This document shows, piece by piece, positions 45,815 through 58,406 of a stretch of DNA of 64,000 bases; the first letter of the stretch is position 1; every line of letters begins with the position of its first letter. The stretch comes from Mesorhabditis belari (lineage: Eukaryota; Nematoda; Chromadorea; Rhabditida; Rhabditidae): positions 2,782,001 to 2,846,000 of the forward strand of contig CAUEEP010000743.1 in assembly GCA_958450365.1 (NCBI GenBank), read 5' to 3'. The position numbers and the translations under genes were made by a program. Below the pieces are notes generated by a model. It was not told where the DNA came from, did no database searches, and was given only the letters and a program-made list of their open reading frames with translations.

Positions 45815-47086
45815 TTAGACTGGCTCATAAGTCTTGGTAAAACTTTGTTCTTTCGAAATAATTGTTTATGCGCTCGACTTACCCTGTTCTGTTTACACCC
45901 AAAAAGTCAGCTTATCATTTCCCTTTCAAAATATTTCATGCGCAAACTCCAATGCTTCTTCTATTTTTTTTTTATTGATGTTTTTATTCACCCCAGATCT
46001 TCTACCAGGACATCTGAGACACGTTACGAGTAAAGTGATGTTAGATTGTAACATCACGAGTTGTACGAGTGAAAAAAAGGATCTTCTTTGTCGGTGATCC
46101 AGAATAATAGTGAAAACGTGTATAGTAATGACGCTCCTTCTCAAAACACAATTCAACGTTGGTTTGCCAAGTCCAGAAATAGTGAGAATTCCCTTGTAGA
46201 TGAAGAACATGCGGGAAGAACTTCTCAATTGAAAAGTGAAGAGATTCTTCAAAAAATTCAAGACAATAATCCTCTTTCTACTCGTGAAATAGCGGATGCG
46301 ATTGGGCACTCAAATTCAACAATTGAAAGACACCTTCATGGTGAGTTTTAAGTCATTTTTGAAAGGGCCCACCCCTTAGGACCCCTTGGAAGGGCAGAGA
46401 TCATCAATTTCGCTGCGGGGGGAATCTTTTTTGTCGCGCTTAGTGAAAGGAGTGGGGGGTTACACCGCACTTCAAAGGCGTCAATGGCCTGGTTAGCTGC
46501 CAAGGATGCCCTCCCTGACCCCCACCAAAAGAATTTATGCTATCAGTTTGCGAGGGATCTTAAAGGAGTCATTTACTGGGAACTTCTTGAAAATAAGCAG
46601 ACTGTTAATGGTTTATTATACGGCAATTAGCTACAAAAGCTCAAAGAAATCAAGAAAAACGACCTGAATTGAAAAAGGGCATCCTTCTTCACAATGTCCA
46701 TGTCTTCACAATGACAATGTCCTTCTTCACAATGCCCGCTCACATACGGCAAAACTCGCTCGCGCCACAATCCACATCCGGGCTGGGAAGTCTTACCTCA
46801 TCCTCCTTATACTCCAGACCTTGCCCCACCGGATTATCATCTCTTCCGATCAATGCAACATTCCCTGGATGGGGAGCATTTTCAAAACGAAGATGACCTC
46901 AAAAACTGGCTCCAAAACTATTTCGACTCGAAATCAAAAATTTTCTACGAGAGAGGAATTCGTCAACTTCCAACAAAATGGGTGAAGGTTATCCAAAATA
47001 ACGGAAACTATTTCGGGTAAACTGCTTGTTTCGTTGTGAATAAATTTTTAAACAAAATTCTTACCAAGACTTATAAGTTAACCTAA
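45815..47086 (+). mobile_element. Mariner transposon relic with broken transposase
   Basis: 1,272 bp, full mariner length. Inverted ends TTAGACTGGCTCATAAGTC and GACTTATAAGTTAACCTAA, with TA outside each. The N-terminal helix-turn-helix part is open at 46088-46351 (TIQRWFAKSRNSENSLVDEE, then STREIADAIGHSNSTIERH). Downstream, pieces in other frames still read DLKGVIYWELLENKQTVNG (about 46550), PPYTPDLAPPDYHLF (about 46820) and YERGIRQLPTKWVKVIQNNG. The block around the second catalytic Asp (normally HDNARPH) is scrambled by small duplications of CTTCACAATG, and the Asp is missing. The transposase is dead; the left arm overlaps no gene. Confidence 0.9.
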
Positions 47087-47703
47087 TAATTTGCTATTCA
47101 ATTGAATCAATTGAATGCTAAACGTCAAGCTATTCAATTGAATTTTCAAAATTTCCTTACACTAGCCAACTTTCATTTTCGAGAATGCTTCTGCAATTTC
47201 CCTCAACTTTACGCGTTTGATCTCTTCTCTTAAGCCACCTATTTACAATTTTAATCGCATGCACTCATTCTCACTTTTGTATATTCGACTTTCGCAGTTA
47301 CTAATTCCGAATTTTACATACAACTCGCTTTTTCTTTTTACTTTAACCGTGACTTTTATTCCTTCTTTGACTCGGGGATCTCTACTGATGAGAAGACCGC
47401 CCCCAACAACCCTGGTCTAGAATAGGTCCTTTTCTTTTCAAATTTTACTTGCACTTCTTTGCAATGTCCTCATATTTTGGATAAAGCTCGTCAATCAAAA
47501 TTTCCTTGATTTTCCTTCAATCTTAAAAATTGATGAGCCTTAAAAAGAGAAAGATCCTTTCTTTTGGACATTCGCGTACAAAGTTTACCATAAACGCTCA
47601 AAAATTGCTCCTTTGAAAATACCTATGCTAATCAGATGTTGAACTTTTAAATATTTCTTTTGTATGCTTTTAAAAAAATCGATATTTCTTTTTGTAGGTG
47701 CAA
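47087..47703 (+). other. Intergenic region upstream of the TAF1B-like gene
   Basis: AT-rich, T-rich on the plus strand. No gene seen. GATATTTCTTTTTGTAG just before 47698 is the likely trans-splice acceptor of the next gene. Confidence 0.5.
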
Positions 47704-50700
47704 ATGGAGTGTATGGAATGCGGTTCACGAGATTTCGACGAAATGGATGGCATCATGTTTTGCCGAATTTGCTCAACTCAATCACAGGTAAAACAATTGT
47801 TAAATGCTTAGATTTTGTAAAGATTGATAATTTTTATTTTGTTTAGTCGACCCAAGTCCAAGAAACCGATGCTGATATTTTATTTGCGTTGCCGACAGCT
47901 ACCAAAATGAAAATACGAACAGGTTGGAGTTTTTTTATATTTCTGCAAGTATAAAAAAATAAGCAAAACGATAATATTTTTATTACTAACTCTTGGAATC
48001 AAAGTCAAAGGCAGTGATATTCATTTAAATTATAAAGCATCATTTTTTTAGCATCTGAACCTACTGCACAAGCTGTTAATAGAAAGCGGCAAAGAAGGAG
48101 TTCTGATGAACTTGACAACTATGTGAAGCCAAAATTTAGCTATTTCTCAAAGGTAGACCCATGTTAAAATAGACTTTAAACAGTAGCAGAATCAATAGCA
48201 AGTAAAAATTTGCTATTGATTCGCTTTTCGTTTCCACTAAACATGATAAAAATCTGTTTTTAGGCAGTAGCAGCTAACCTCGATCAGGCAACTCCTCAAA
48301 AGCAATATGGAGAGAAGGTCTATAATCAGGAAATTTATGAAAGAATGAAAAGGTACATAAACGTTGCCGAATATTCTACGGAGCCGGAACGTGGCAGATT
48401 TATCGAGCGGGTGTGCTTTTAAAGCATTTCATTGAAAAAAAAGGCTTTAGTTTTCTGCTCGTTTACTTTCTTTTTCGATCACAATAGTCCGTGGGGTTTC
48501 TGTGTTGCTGACCGAGATGAAATTCCCACAAGCTTTTGAGGTAATTAACATTTCTGCTTTAAATAATCAACTTTCAGTCTTTAGACGCATTGCTATCATA
48601 TTTGGCAGCGATACCTTGCATATTTGAAAGTCGCTTTTTGTGGGGACGAAGAAGGACCAAGAAAATATATGCGTATGAATACAAAGGGATAAAAGCGAAC
48701 TTTTATTTTTAGGTATCCATCTTTCGATTCGACACCTTATGGCCATATTTTATCTTGCTGCTCTACGATGTGGACTCCACTTGGTGACACTGCATGATTT
48801 TGTTAGGTACCTTTGAGATAAATTTTTCTAATCTGATCAAAAAATTACAGATGGTTGCGTGAAGATCGTTTCTTTGTTCCAGTCGAGATTTCCGTTAATT
48901 ATGTCCGTGAAGCCGATCCAAAAGTAAGTACGGGTTTCCCATGAGTCTTTTGTGAATAGTTAACCTTCTAGGCTTTTCCACTTAGTGAGTTTTTTCGTGT
49001 TTTCTCTCTTCTTTGCCAGTTGCTGAACTTGCCGGAGCAAAAGTTGATTCTTCCCAGTCTTCAGGTGGGATGGAATTTTAACTTTTATCTATAATAGTTT
49101 GTTTTAGATGTGTTCTCGCTTTTTAAATAGCCTCAATCTTCCAAACGATTTATTGGCAGTGGTGAAGCATTTTATGAAGAAATTGGATCTCACCTTTGTC
49201 GTTAGCTTAAAAGAACTTCAAAAGCAAGGCAGTGTTTACAAGGTATGATTTTTGAAACTAGTGCAAATTATATAAACTAGTTCAGGGCGAGTTTTTGGAC
49301 CATCTAAGCCTCAAAGGTCCCTTCAGTAATGTAAATTTTGACGTTTGCTTTGGGCGAATATTTGGAGACGTCGAAGAACTATCGATGCACTTGAAGATGT
49401 CAAGACTAAATAGGGAGTGGGTTTTTTCCCTTGTTTTTTTTTGGCGAAAGCAACATTTTAGTGTTTTCTTTGCGCCCGAGACCAAAGCATTGGCGTTGAT
49501 AGTACTGGCGTTAAAATTAACATTCGGACTCGATAATCAAGAAGAATATAAATCCAAAGTAAGTTTTGCATTTTTAAGACTAATAACATGGCGTTTTCAA
49601 CGGAAAACATTTCCTTATCATTTAGGCAGGATTTCGGTTTTCACGATGGCTCTGGCAACTGAAAATGCGAATTCAATTTTACAGAGATTACTCGCTCGAG
49701 TCACTGCTTTCTATTGGGTTTGGCTTTAATCATATTGTGAGGTTCCGTTTTTCAGAGCAACATTTGATCAGAAGTTGCCTCTCGACCATGATTTTCTATA
49801 TTTTTACGAGTACGATTTAAAATCTGAGAGGTTTGTTTCTTCTAATCCACGGATTAGGGTCATATTTTTTAGAGAACGCAATCGTCTATCTGTCAGAAAT
49901 AACCGGCAGCATTTCAAAGGTCTCCAAGGAAATAAAACTTTAAAAAGGTGATAGAATACAAGATTGCTTTGCTTTTGGAAAGTAATTGATTGAGAATTCT
50001 AAAGATATTTGTTTAGAGATTGCGAGAAACCGTTATTGGAAAAAGCTGACGGCAGGATTTACGGGCTAGGACATTTGAATATCTACGGTAGGTTTAGTTT
50101 ATCTCTGTATCTTGATTTTTTTTAATATTTATGCGTTATGCATTTATTTTATGGTTCAAAAACTAAAAATATTTACTTTTAGCTCCTCTGGTAGGCACTA
50201 TTGCCGACTCTACCATGAATTTGCGAGAGTTGCAAAGAGATTCCGGGGATTCGATTAACGCTGAAGCTGCTGAAGTCCTATTTGAAGATTATACGGTTTG
50301 TTACTTGACATTGTTCTCAAATTTCATTTCTTTTTTAGAAAGTTGATATTCTGGATGCGCAAGATGAAGATGACAGTTTCCTTTCCAGCAATTATGAAGT
50401 AAGAGTTTAATAGGTTAGCTTTGTGATTTCAAATTTCAGATTTACCCACGACCAGAATTTTGCTCTGGCGTATTGTCAATGGGCTCTAACTTTCGTCCAA
50501 ATCGTCATGATTTTGTTTTGAATCTTGATGATGCGATAAAAGCTATGACGTAAGCAATTAAAATCTAGTTTAATCATAAATTGCTTGTTGGTGTTTGAAA
50601 ATTTTAGAACTAAGTTTATGCTAAATTTCAATACTGATTTGTTTAGCCGAGCAAAGTGTGCGTTTTCTCGTTCCTTTTCGGATCTGCTCGATTCGTTTGC

Positions 50701-51529
50701 GTTGATTATCGGTGAAGATCCCCCGGTGCTTTACGCCGCTTTTTTGCTTTTGGAAATTCGCCTTCTCGACAATCAAAAGTAAATACACATTTTTATTATG
50801 ACTTTATTATTATTTTTGACAGGTTGACTGCTTTAAAGAAGGCTATTGAGATGGAGGACCCAATCAGCATTGGTATTGTTGATCATCTAGGTGACAATAA
50901 TTACGTCGAGTAGGTTTATTTAACTTAACTCTATTTTCCTTTTTTTAGTTTTCACGCAAACGCAAAATCATTTAATGATGTGGATAAAGCGGGAGATTTT
51001 CATTTTGATAAACGTCTTGTAGCAACCGCGGTAAATAGTTTATTATTTACTCTACTCTCAGTTTTTAGAAAAAAACGCAAAATAAACAAAGCCATTTACG
51101 ACGAGTTAAAAATGAAACTAGTAAGTTAAATGGTATTCAATGATTTTTGATATATGGTATTTAGTTTCATTAAAAGTTCACATTGAAGAGAACGGTGAAG
51201 TTGAGACAAACAGTAGCTTATCGGGAGAAGACTCCGACGCCGACTTGCCATCATTGGCCTCATCTGATGGAGATGAGAGAAATAAAGGTATAAACATGTT
51301 TTGTCAAAAATATCGTGTTTTCATTAAAATGCACACGTTGATAATAACATTTCTTTTAGTCTCTTTTATTATATTTAGACGCAAATGATGCTGATGAAAA
51401 TCCGTTCCGCTTGAAGTCACACGTTGTTGGACAAGTATGTCATTTTGTTTCAACTTGAAAATCTAAATTTAGAAATATTTGGTTGATTTCAACACTTCCT
51501 GGCAGATACTTAGTTTGAAATATTTATGA
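47704..51529 (+). CDS. TAF1B/Rrn7-like RNA polymerase I initiation factor
   Basis: The start at 47704 gives MECMECGSRDFDEMDGIMFC followed by RIC: a four-Cys zinc ribbon at the extreme N-terminus, as in TAF1B/Rrn7 (TFIIB-like factors for rRNA transcription). Later blocks fit the family: HLMAIFYLAALRCGLHLVTL and HDFVRWLREDRFFVPVE (about 48720-48890), then KALALIVLALKLTFGLDNQE (about 49480), the conserved repeat-2 cyclin-fold segment. An acidic region rich in Ser and Asp follows near 51190-51400. The last exon ends YL and TGA 51527-51529. It has about 15 short introns. Function is inferred from architecture: nucleolar assembly of the Pol I pre-initiation complex. A match to the general Rrn7/TAF1B family is likely; exact exon ends in 49280-49800 are less certain. 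Confidence 0.82.
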
Positions 51530-53105
51530 GGTTAGTAGCTTGTTACCACACTTAAACCAGTTCTCTTTAGTGTACGAAAATGTTATCAATGTTCTTACAC
51601 TAATGGGAACGTTGACACGGTGTGGCTCCTTGAAAGGCTTGTGTTATTTTTTCCCTATTTTGCCAATTTTAACAAATCAAAAATCCAATTAACAATTAAC
51701 AATATTTGTTTAGGTGAACTGGATTTGATGAGGTTACGCCGCTAAAGTCGAGTTCGACTGCGGAAAAGACTATTTTGTTGCTTTCAGCTCTCAAGTTTTA
51801 GTTTGATAGTAAATATTTTTAAGAAATTCTCATCAAAACCGTAAATGCACATCTTATACAGAATTCATTCTCAGGTCGTTGTATTTTTCTGGCTCCTTAT
51901 ATTCATGATTAATCATTTATGGAATATTCAAAGAGTAGCCACTGAATCGATTGATTGTCAGGGGTGTGGAGGGAAGGGCGGCTGTTCCTCCCTCACATTC
52001 ACCCCTCCCCCCTTCCTTTTTCCTCATTTTTATACGGACATCTTTCGGTCGTTTTCCTCGATTGTGTGTTAGTCAGTGAATTTTTCAACTCTTGCCTCGT
52101 CATTGCACATGCACAACATTGTCATTTTAAGCGAGACAATCGATTCCGATTCCATTTTAAGCGAGATACTTAATCGATTCCAGATTCTCGTTGAAATAAG
52201 TTGTGTGGAATAGTTTTATGAGATTACTTTTGGAGTTTGTTCTTATCTTTTCATATATTTTTGACTTCTCAAATAGTTTTGAAGCTTCTTTGAATATTAA
52301 GGATGAGACTTGGAGCAGTTAAACCGTTTCTAGATAAAGTGTAATAACTAGTTGGTAGGAAAGAATTTCTGGATTACCATTGTTTTTTTAATGCACAGAG
52401 GATAATATTTTCTTAGTTTATTAATTGAAGAGTCTAAAAAAAAGCGTTGCATGACTTTTTCAGGATCTTTCTAGCGTTTTAAAGCCTCTGGCAATGTGTA
52501 ACAATGCAAAAAGAGAGATCCACCCAAAACTCTCCTCAACCGCCAATATTGATCCTTTCTTTTGCTTACTAAACATTCTTCCGAGATTTTTGATTCTCAA
52601 CTTTGCGCTAAATTTTTGGGATAACGATTTTTGTCGATTCATTTTTGGTGAAACGACGCCTCTAGCGTATATTACACAGCCATTCTCTCTTTTGGCTTTT
52701 CCCTTGTTTTGTGCCTTTCTTCCTTTTCCCCCACGCATTGGCCTTTCGCCAAAAAGAGTGCACAAATCGAAAAGGAATAAGGGGAAAAAGACGACAAATG
52801 AATGCATCGTGAATACGAGTCTCACCCCAACAACTTTCTTCCCCGTTTATTTGCCCCTCTACAACACTTGTAGATATTCTAATCAAAGCGATTCGTTTCT
52901 TCTCTTCTTTCTTCGTTTAAAATTGATGTGTCATATCAAAACGTTTTATTGAGATTTTTAGTGAAAATAAGCTTACTTTGCTTGTTTGCTTAGGAAATTT
53001 TTAAAGAAAACTTGTAGATACTCTTTGTAGCATCACATTTCACTTAATAAAAATACGATTTTCCAGATCTTGTTGAAAACGTTGGGTTTTTAAATCGGTG
53101 CAGCG
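51530..53105 (+). other. Intergenic region, TAF1B-like gene to pat-4
   Basis: No gene. A G-rich then C-rich stretch at 51959-52017 could pair with itself. CATTTTAAGCGAGA is repeated at about 52121 and 52152, each followed by AATCGATTCC. Open frames at 52460-52952 on both strands lack motifs. The pat-4 promoter lies at the right end. Confidence 0.5.
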
Positions 53106-55594
53106 ATGGCGCTTTCGGCACGATACCACCAGCACAAGCCGAATGTGCCAATTATTATGGAAGATGTTTTCGGATGGGTGCGAGAGGGAAATGCTTTTCA
53201 GGTAAATGATTCATTCTGTTTTATAATATAACAACAGCGAACTTTTTGACAAAGGTAAGTTTTATGCGTTAAACGAAATTCGAAGGAAAACATAGATTTT
53301 TTTTTTCTTCTAGGTTCGCTATTGGTTAGATGATCACGAACACGATCTCAACGTCGGGTAAAGAAAAGGATATGAATTGAATTTATGGGGAAAATTATTT
53401 CAGAGATGATCATGCATTCTCATTGCTTCATTGGGCGGCCAAAGGAGGACAATTATCGATTGGTTAGTCTTATAAAAGAATTATTTATCTTTCTTCTGTA
53501 CTGGGCTAAAACAAAATTTAGCTGATATGTTGTTGGCACGAGGAGCGAGAGTGAATGCGACAAATATGGGCGATGACACTCCACTACATTTGGCTGCCTC
53601 GCATGGACATCGGGGAATTGTGCAAGTGAGTTTATTGAGATTTGATTCTATTAAACTAAGCAACTAGGCAGCTTTTGTCTTTTCTCACAAAACTTTTATT
53701 GTAAAGATCATTTCTTAGAAGCTAATCAATCGAAAAGCGGATGTGAATGCGGTGAACGAGCACGGGATGACCCCATTGCATTATGCTTGTTTCAATGGAC
53801 ATCAAGATATTGCTGAGGTAAGAGCTTCTTTAAAAATCAAAATTTATCAAAGACACCTCTAACTATCGTTAATCTTAATATTCTAGGATTTGATACAATC
53901 GGGCTCTCTTGTCTCACAGTGCAACAAAATGGGACAGACACCGATTGACGTGGCCACACCGAAGATTCGACAAGTTGTAGAAGGTAAAAAGGAATAGAAT
54001 CAAGATTATTCTTGCAAATTTAGAAATCTCACAAGAGAATGGGCAAAATCCACGAGAACGAGTCCCGATTCGAAACGATCAGACGTGGAAAGGTACAAAG
54101 AGTCGAACAAGGTTTGTTATGGTCAATTTAGCCTAAAGAAAATCTCTTTCTAGAGATGCCACTCTTTCACGATACACAGGTGTTGATGTTAGCAGTCTAA
54201 ACTTGCTTTCGAAGGTTTGTTGAAAGATGAAAGACACCTCATGAAAGATTTCAGATTGCTGAATCCCATTCCGGAGAGCTTTGGAGAGGAAAATGGCAAG
54301 GAAACGACATTGTTGCTAGAGTAATCAGAAAAAAATGACTTTTTTAAAGTTAAGTTCATGCTCTAGGTTCTTGCGATTCCGGAGGTGACCGCCAGGATAA
54401 GTCGAGATTTCCAAACGGAGTGCCCAGCGTTGAGAGTGTTCGCTCATGCAAATATCTGCCCAGTGTTGGCTTGTGCAAATCAACCGCCATCCCTTGTTGT
54501 CATCAGTCAATACATGCCATTTGGCAGTCTTTTCAACGTGCTACATGGGCAAAATTGTAAGAGTTTCAAAAAATCGACAAAAATAAGAACTCTCAGCTAG
54601 AGACCAAAACAAGAGCTCTTTCGAGTAACGCGTTTTCGAAAATGCAGTAGTCAAACTGCCAGTTTACACATCCGATCAGCTCAATTTTGGTAGCATTCGA
54701 TCAGGAATCACATGGCTCAGACAATGAGATAAAAATTGAGCTGATCGTATGTAAACTAATGGTTTGACTACGATACATTTCTCAAATAGATGCATTTTAA
54801 GACGCTTTACTTGAGAGGAACACACTCTACTTTCAGCTGTTGTCATCGACAATGCGCAAGCGCTTCGTTTTGCGTTGGACGTTGCTCGTGGAATGAGCTA
54901 CTTGCATTCCCTTGATCCACTTATTCTTAGGTAAAAAGATTTGCAAATAATAATCAACTTTTGAAATCAGGTACCATTTGTCTTCAAAGCATGTGGTTGT
55001 TGATGAAGAGCTCAATGCGCGAATCAGTATGGCTGACACGAAATTTTCATTCCAAGAAGTCGGCCGCATCTACTCACCGGCTTGGTTTAGTCCGGAAGGT
55101 GGATTGAAATTCAAAATTTCGTTACAAATTGAATGAAAGAAATATTTTCTCTAATAAAACAAGACAACTTTTTAGCCTTGCAACGATCACCAGATCAACT
55201 AAATGTACGAGCTGCTGACATGTGGTCATTTGGAATCCTTTTATGGGAATTGAACACCCGAGAGGTCCCGTTGGCCGATCTTTCACCGATGGAATGTGGA
55301 ATGAAGGTTTGCTCATAAGGAATTCAAATACTACGAAAAGATTTTCTCAGTCTAATATAAAGTGCTAACATCTACAGTAATTGTATGTTTCAACTTAACT
55401 AAACCATTTAAATAGAATTCTTTTTATATAGAAACATTTCCTTCCAGATCGCATTAGAGGGTTTACGAGTGTCGATTCCACCCGGCATCTCACGTGCGAT
55501 GAATCGTTTGTTGAACATTTGCCTCAACGAGGATCCCGGTCGACGGCCAGGGTTCGATCAGATTATCCCAATTCTTGAGAAAATGAACCAATGA
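53106..55594 (+). CDS. pat-4: Integrin-linked kinase (pseudokinase) PAT-4
   Basis: Adaptor of integrin adhesions and muscle dense bodies, partner of PINCH and parvin. The start at 53106 gives [20 protein letters not shown], then [20 protein letters not shown]. Ankyrin repeats follow: [60 protein letters not shown] and a C-terminal capping repeat. The kinase-like part has [70 protein letters not shown] and [13 protein letters not shown]. It ends ILEKMNQ at TGA 55592-55594. As in other ILKs, the HRD and DFG motifs are replaced. The residue aligning with human ILK Lys220 is Arg here (DIVARVL). Intact and surely functional. One intron contains a foldback repeat. Confidence 0.96.
54647..54771. repeat. 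125-bp foldback in a pat-4 intron
   Basis: GTAGTCAAACTGCCAGTTTA on the left against TAAACTAATGGTTTGACTAC on the right. ATCAGCTCAATTTT is inverted as AAAATTGAGCTGAT. The arms are about 40 bp with a few mismatches. No clear target duplication seen. Confidence 0.8.
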
Positions 55595-57523
55595 TCTTTA
55601 TCTGTATGTATTTAAGCTTTCTTTTCTTCATTTTCCTTCCTTTTGCCTTCTTTTGCTTTGTCTTCTTTTGGGTGCTCAATTTGAAACTGCCATTAATAAA
55701 AGGATTTCTATCTGACTCCATCGAAAGGCGTGGCAGAAATTTTGGTAAAAATTAAGCAATGTAATTTGTATCGAAAAAAAATGAAAAGTAAAGACTGTAT
55801 ACAAACTGTATACAAACTGGATACAAACTGGATACAAAAAATATACTTGTAATAGTTTTTTTGTAATATCAAAAGAGGTAAACCAACATCCTTTTTGCGT
55901 GATCTCATAACAAGCCCTGGAGCTTAGGCTTGGCAAAATCCGAGGCTGAAATTTGATCCGGAAAAGCTCGGCCACTACATTTGTATACCTGCCAGCCACA
56001 GAGGCTTGGACTCCACGTTTTACGATATACAATAAGTAGCCAATTTCTATTGAATTCTCTTTTGAATTTATAATTCTAGTGTAAAAAAGAAAAAGTTGAC
56101 AAATGGAGAGGAAATCGATGTGGGGTTCGGAAGTGATAAATAGTTTTACCACAATCAAATCCTTTAAAAACAAATTGAAGCGACTTTCAACAAATCAAGT
56201 GTTTGCTCGGTAAGATGCAGAAAAAGAAACCTGCTCTTATTCTGGGCGTGCTTTGTGTTCAAAACTTCAAAACACCCCTTCTAGATATCTTTATTGAATT
56301 TTGTGATAAAACAAAACATTAGCCAAGCTTTAGATGAAATCTTTTATAAAACTATTTTATGAAACACTTCTAGAGCCCGAACCATCACCTTGCGGGAAAG
56401 GAGATTTCTCACTAGGTGATGATACCGATTTTTCCCTCAAGATTCCCTCAAGTTTTCCCGCGACCATCACCTCAGAGGCAAATTGCCTGCGGTAAATTTT
56501 TCCCGCGGGAAATGTGATAATGCGCGAGAAATGCTAGCAACTTTGCATTTAATCTAGAATCTAATTTTCATTTCCTAAAAGGTGCTCAAAATTTACGGGG
56601 AAAAGGGCCTTTTGCTAAATGAGCAGGAAACTTGATTTGGTGATGGTATGAGGGAATCTTCCCCGCGGGAAATTTACCTCTCATTTCCCGCTAGGTGATG
56701 GTGTTCGGGAAAGGTTTCCCTCCGTAATTTTTCCCACGAGGTGGACCTCAGAAGAAAAAAACGAAGGATTGCATCATTCATTTAAACTTATTTATAAACC
56801 AATTAAATTCTTAGATTTTTTAGAATGAAATCAAATCAAAAATCTTAATCTTTTAAAGGTAGAACATTCACAGTATGACTGCCAGATCTCGGAAATCCAA
56901 TGCTCTTGGTCAATTGGGTATCCGCAAGACCATTTACATCTGCTTCTACTCCATCACTCTTCAAAATTTGCTTCTAATTTACTCAAATCCGTTCAAAAGT
57001 ATTGATTCAATTTCTATAAATCACTTAATAATAAACCTTTTCACATTTCTTTTCCAAATCTCAACAATCATTTGCTTAGGAGTGAGCTGTGTGCGTAATA
57101 CACCTATATACGTTCTCACCCCCGTTGTTCCTTTCTTCACAAATTCCGCCTTCCACTGTTAAATGTAACCCATGTACTTTTATTCATTTACGCGATATTC
57201 AAACTTTGTTTTTCTAAAAGCTTCCTGAATTTTTTTTTTTATTTTCTCCTTATTACTGCAGAAATGGAGCTGGTGGGTGATTTTAGAGCGTTCCTGGGAT
57301 TGATATTCCCGGGTTAAGTTAGCCCTTTTCGTGCGTCGCGGTACTAATAATAGCGCGTCGGTTTTGAAATTCCCCAACGGACTGTATTCAAAATTTTTTT
57401 GCCTTCTCACTTCTAGTGATTTTCTCACCAAATAAGAGTAGTTTTGCTTTAATAGATTCTTCGACAAACAAACCTTCGGAGATTTTCATTTAACAATAAT
57501 CTTACTTGCAACAATTTTTTAGA
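55595..57523 (+). other. pat-4 3' region and upstream region of the first zinc-finger-like gene
   Basis: AATAAA at 55695-55700 is the probable pat-4 poly(A) signal. GTATACAAACT or GGATACAAACT repeats lie at 55797-55839. An inverted-repeat element occupies 56376-56709, and the duplicated segment (56753 onward) covers the rest. A 165-codon minus-strand frame at 55676-56173 has no motif. Confidence 0.55.
56376..56709. repeat. Inverted-repeat element rich in TTCCCGCGGGAA and AGGTGATGG
   Basis: The left end CCCGAACCATCACCT is inverted at the right end AGGTGATGGTGTTCGGG. Further copies of CCATCACC, CGCGGGAAA and TTTCCCGC lie inside in both orientations. The GC-rich motifs contrast with the AT-rich surroundings. 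Probably a decayed MITE. Confidence 0.65.
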
Positions 57524-57725
57524 ATGCCGACCAGACGTTGGGGTGCCACCTCGATAGACGATTCGGCAGCAGCCACGTCACCAGTTCAACCAAATCCATC
57601 GATTATGGCAGCTGCTGCGAAGGATTCTCCCAGAATGCGCCGATCCGGCAGACATGCTGAGAATGAAACGTGAGTTTGACTTTATGAAACATAGTTGAAA
57701 AAAGCTTTATCAAGTTTCTTTGCAG
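56753..57725 (+). repeat. Segmental duplication, unit 1
   Basis: Upstream sequence, first exon and first intron of the gene at 57524 match 59535-60805 in the same orientation. For example, GGTAGAACATTCACAGTATG at about 56860 has a near-identical match at about 59640. GACTGCCAGATCTCGGAAAT is shared by both. Differences are scattered substitutions and a few indels. Confidence 0.95.
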
Positions 57726-58406
57726 GAATCAATGTCCATATTGTGCCTACGGCATGAACTTGATGACGAAGAAGGAGAAACTTGGGTTGATTTTGGACAG
57801 AGGGCCAATAGCATTCAGGGAATTCATCCGCGCTTCAACCAGATTGAGCTTTCGTACGACAAATCTAGAATGTGAGCGGACTATTTATTGTTGTTCTAAA
57901 AAAATTTAGTGTTGACATGGAAGCTTCCGGAAGTGGACAAAATGGTGCTAAGCCCCCGGGAATGGAACTTTTGTATGACAAGAAGAATGATGGTAGAATG
58001 GACGAACTTGTTGAAGAAATTGTAGAGGAAGAAGTCGTACCATTTGAACAAGCGGAGGTTAACTTTACTGAAAATATCATAACGATCAATATCTTTAGCT
58101 TTTGAATCAAATGGTCCAAGAAGGAGAATTCGTTGGAGACAATGAGGATTATTCGCAGAGCAGTGGAGGTCGGCCGGAAGGAAAGCGGCAACGATTATTG
58201 AATATGTTGAGTGTAAGTATTTATTGCAACCCTGCTTGTTAAATCCACCTTCTAGGCTCTTCAACACAGATTGGAGCATTTGGCTGACGATGAATGTATT
58301 GAACTTGTTGAAGGAAGCATCGAACAGGTACTTTTTCGCTAACTTTTATTTCTTAAGTTTCTCTTAGGTGGTCAACAAACTGCAAACCGCGACTCCAAAG
58401 AAGTAA
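57524..58406 (+). CDS. Zinc-finger-like paralogue with a broken C2H2 finger
   Basis: Starts right after TTTTTTAG (probable trans-splice acceptor) with MPTRRWGATSIDDSAAATSP, then PNPSIMAAAAKDSPRMRRSG and RHAENETNQCPYCAY. The first Cys pair (CPYC) is kept, but the sequence then departs from the paralogue at 60382. No His pair follows, so the finger cannot form. The remainder is acidic (DELVEEIVEEEVVPFEQAE), then MVQEGEFVGDNEDYSQSSGG and a coiled end LEHLADDECIELVEGSIEQV; stop 58404-58406. Exon joining around 57790-57910 is unclear: the most obvious donor gives a frame clash, while a donor at about 57787 keeps frame. Either a diverged gene or an early pseudogene. Confidence 0.6.

Noticed and set aside
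52460..52952. Overlapping long frames on both strands upstream of pat-4
   Set aside because: Both strands are open at once, with no motif and no splice context; composition effect.
55676..56173. 165-codon minus-strand open frame downstream of pat-4
   Set aside because: Longest single frame in the intergenic DNA, but it is Phe/Ile/Leu/Tyr-rich from AT bias, contains the GTATACAAACT repeat and shows no domain.
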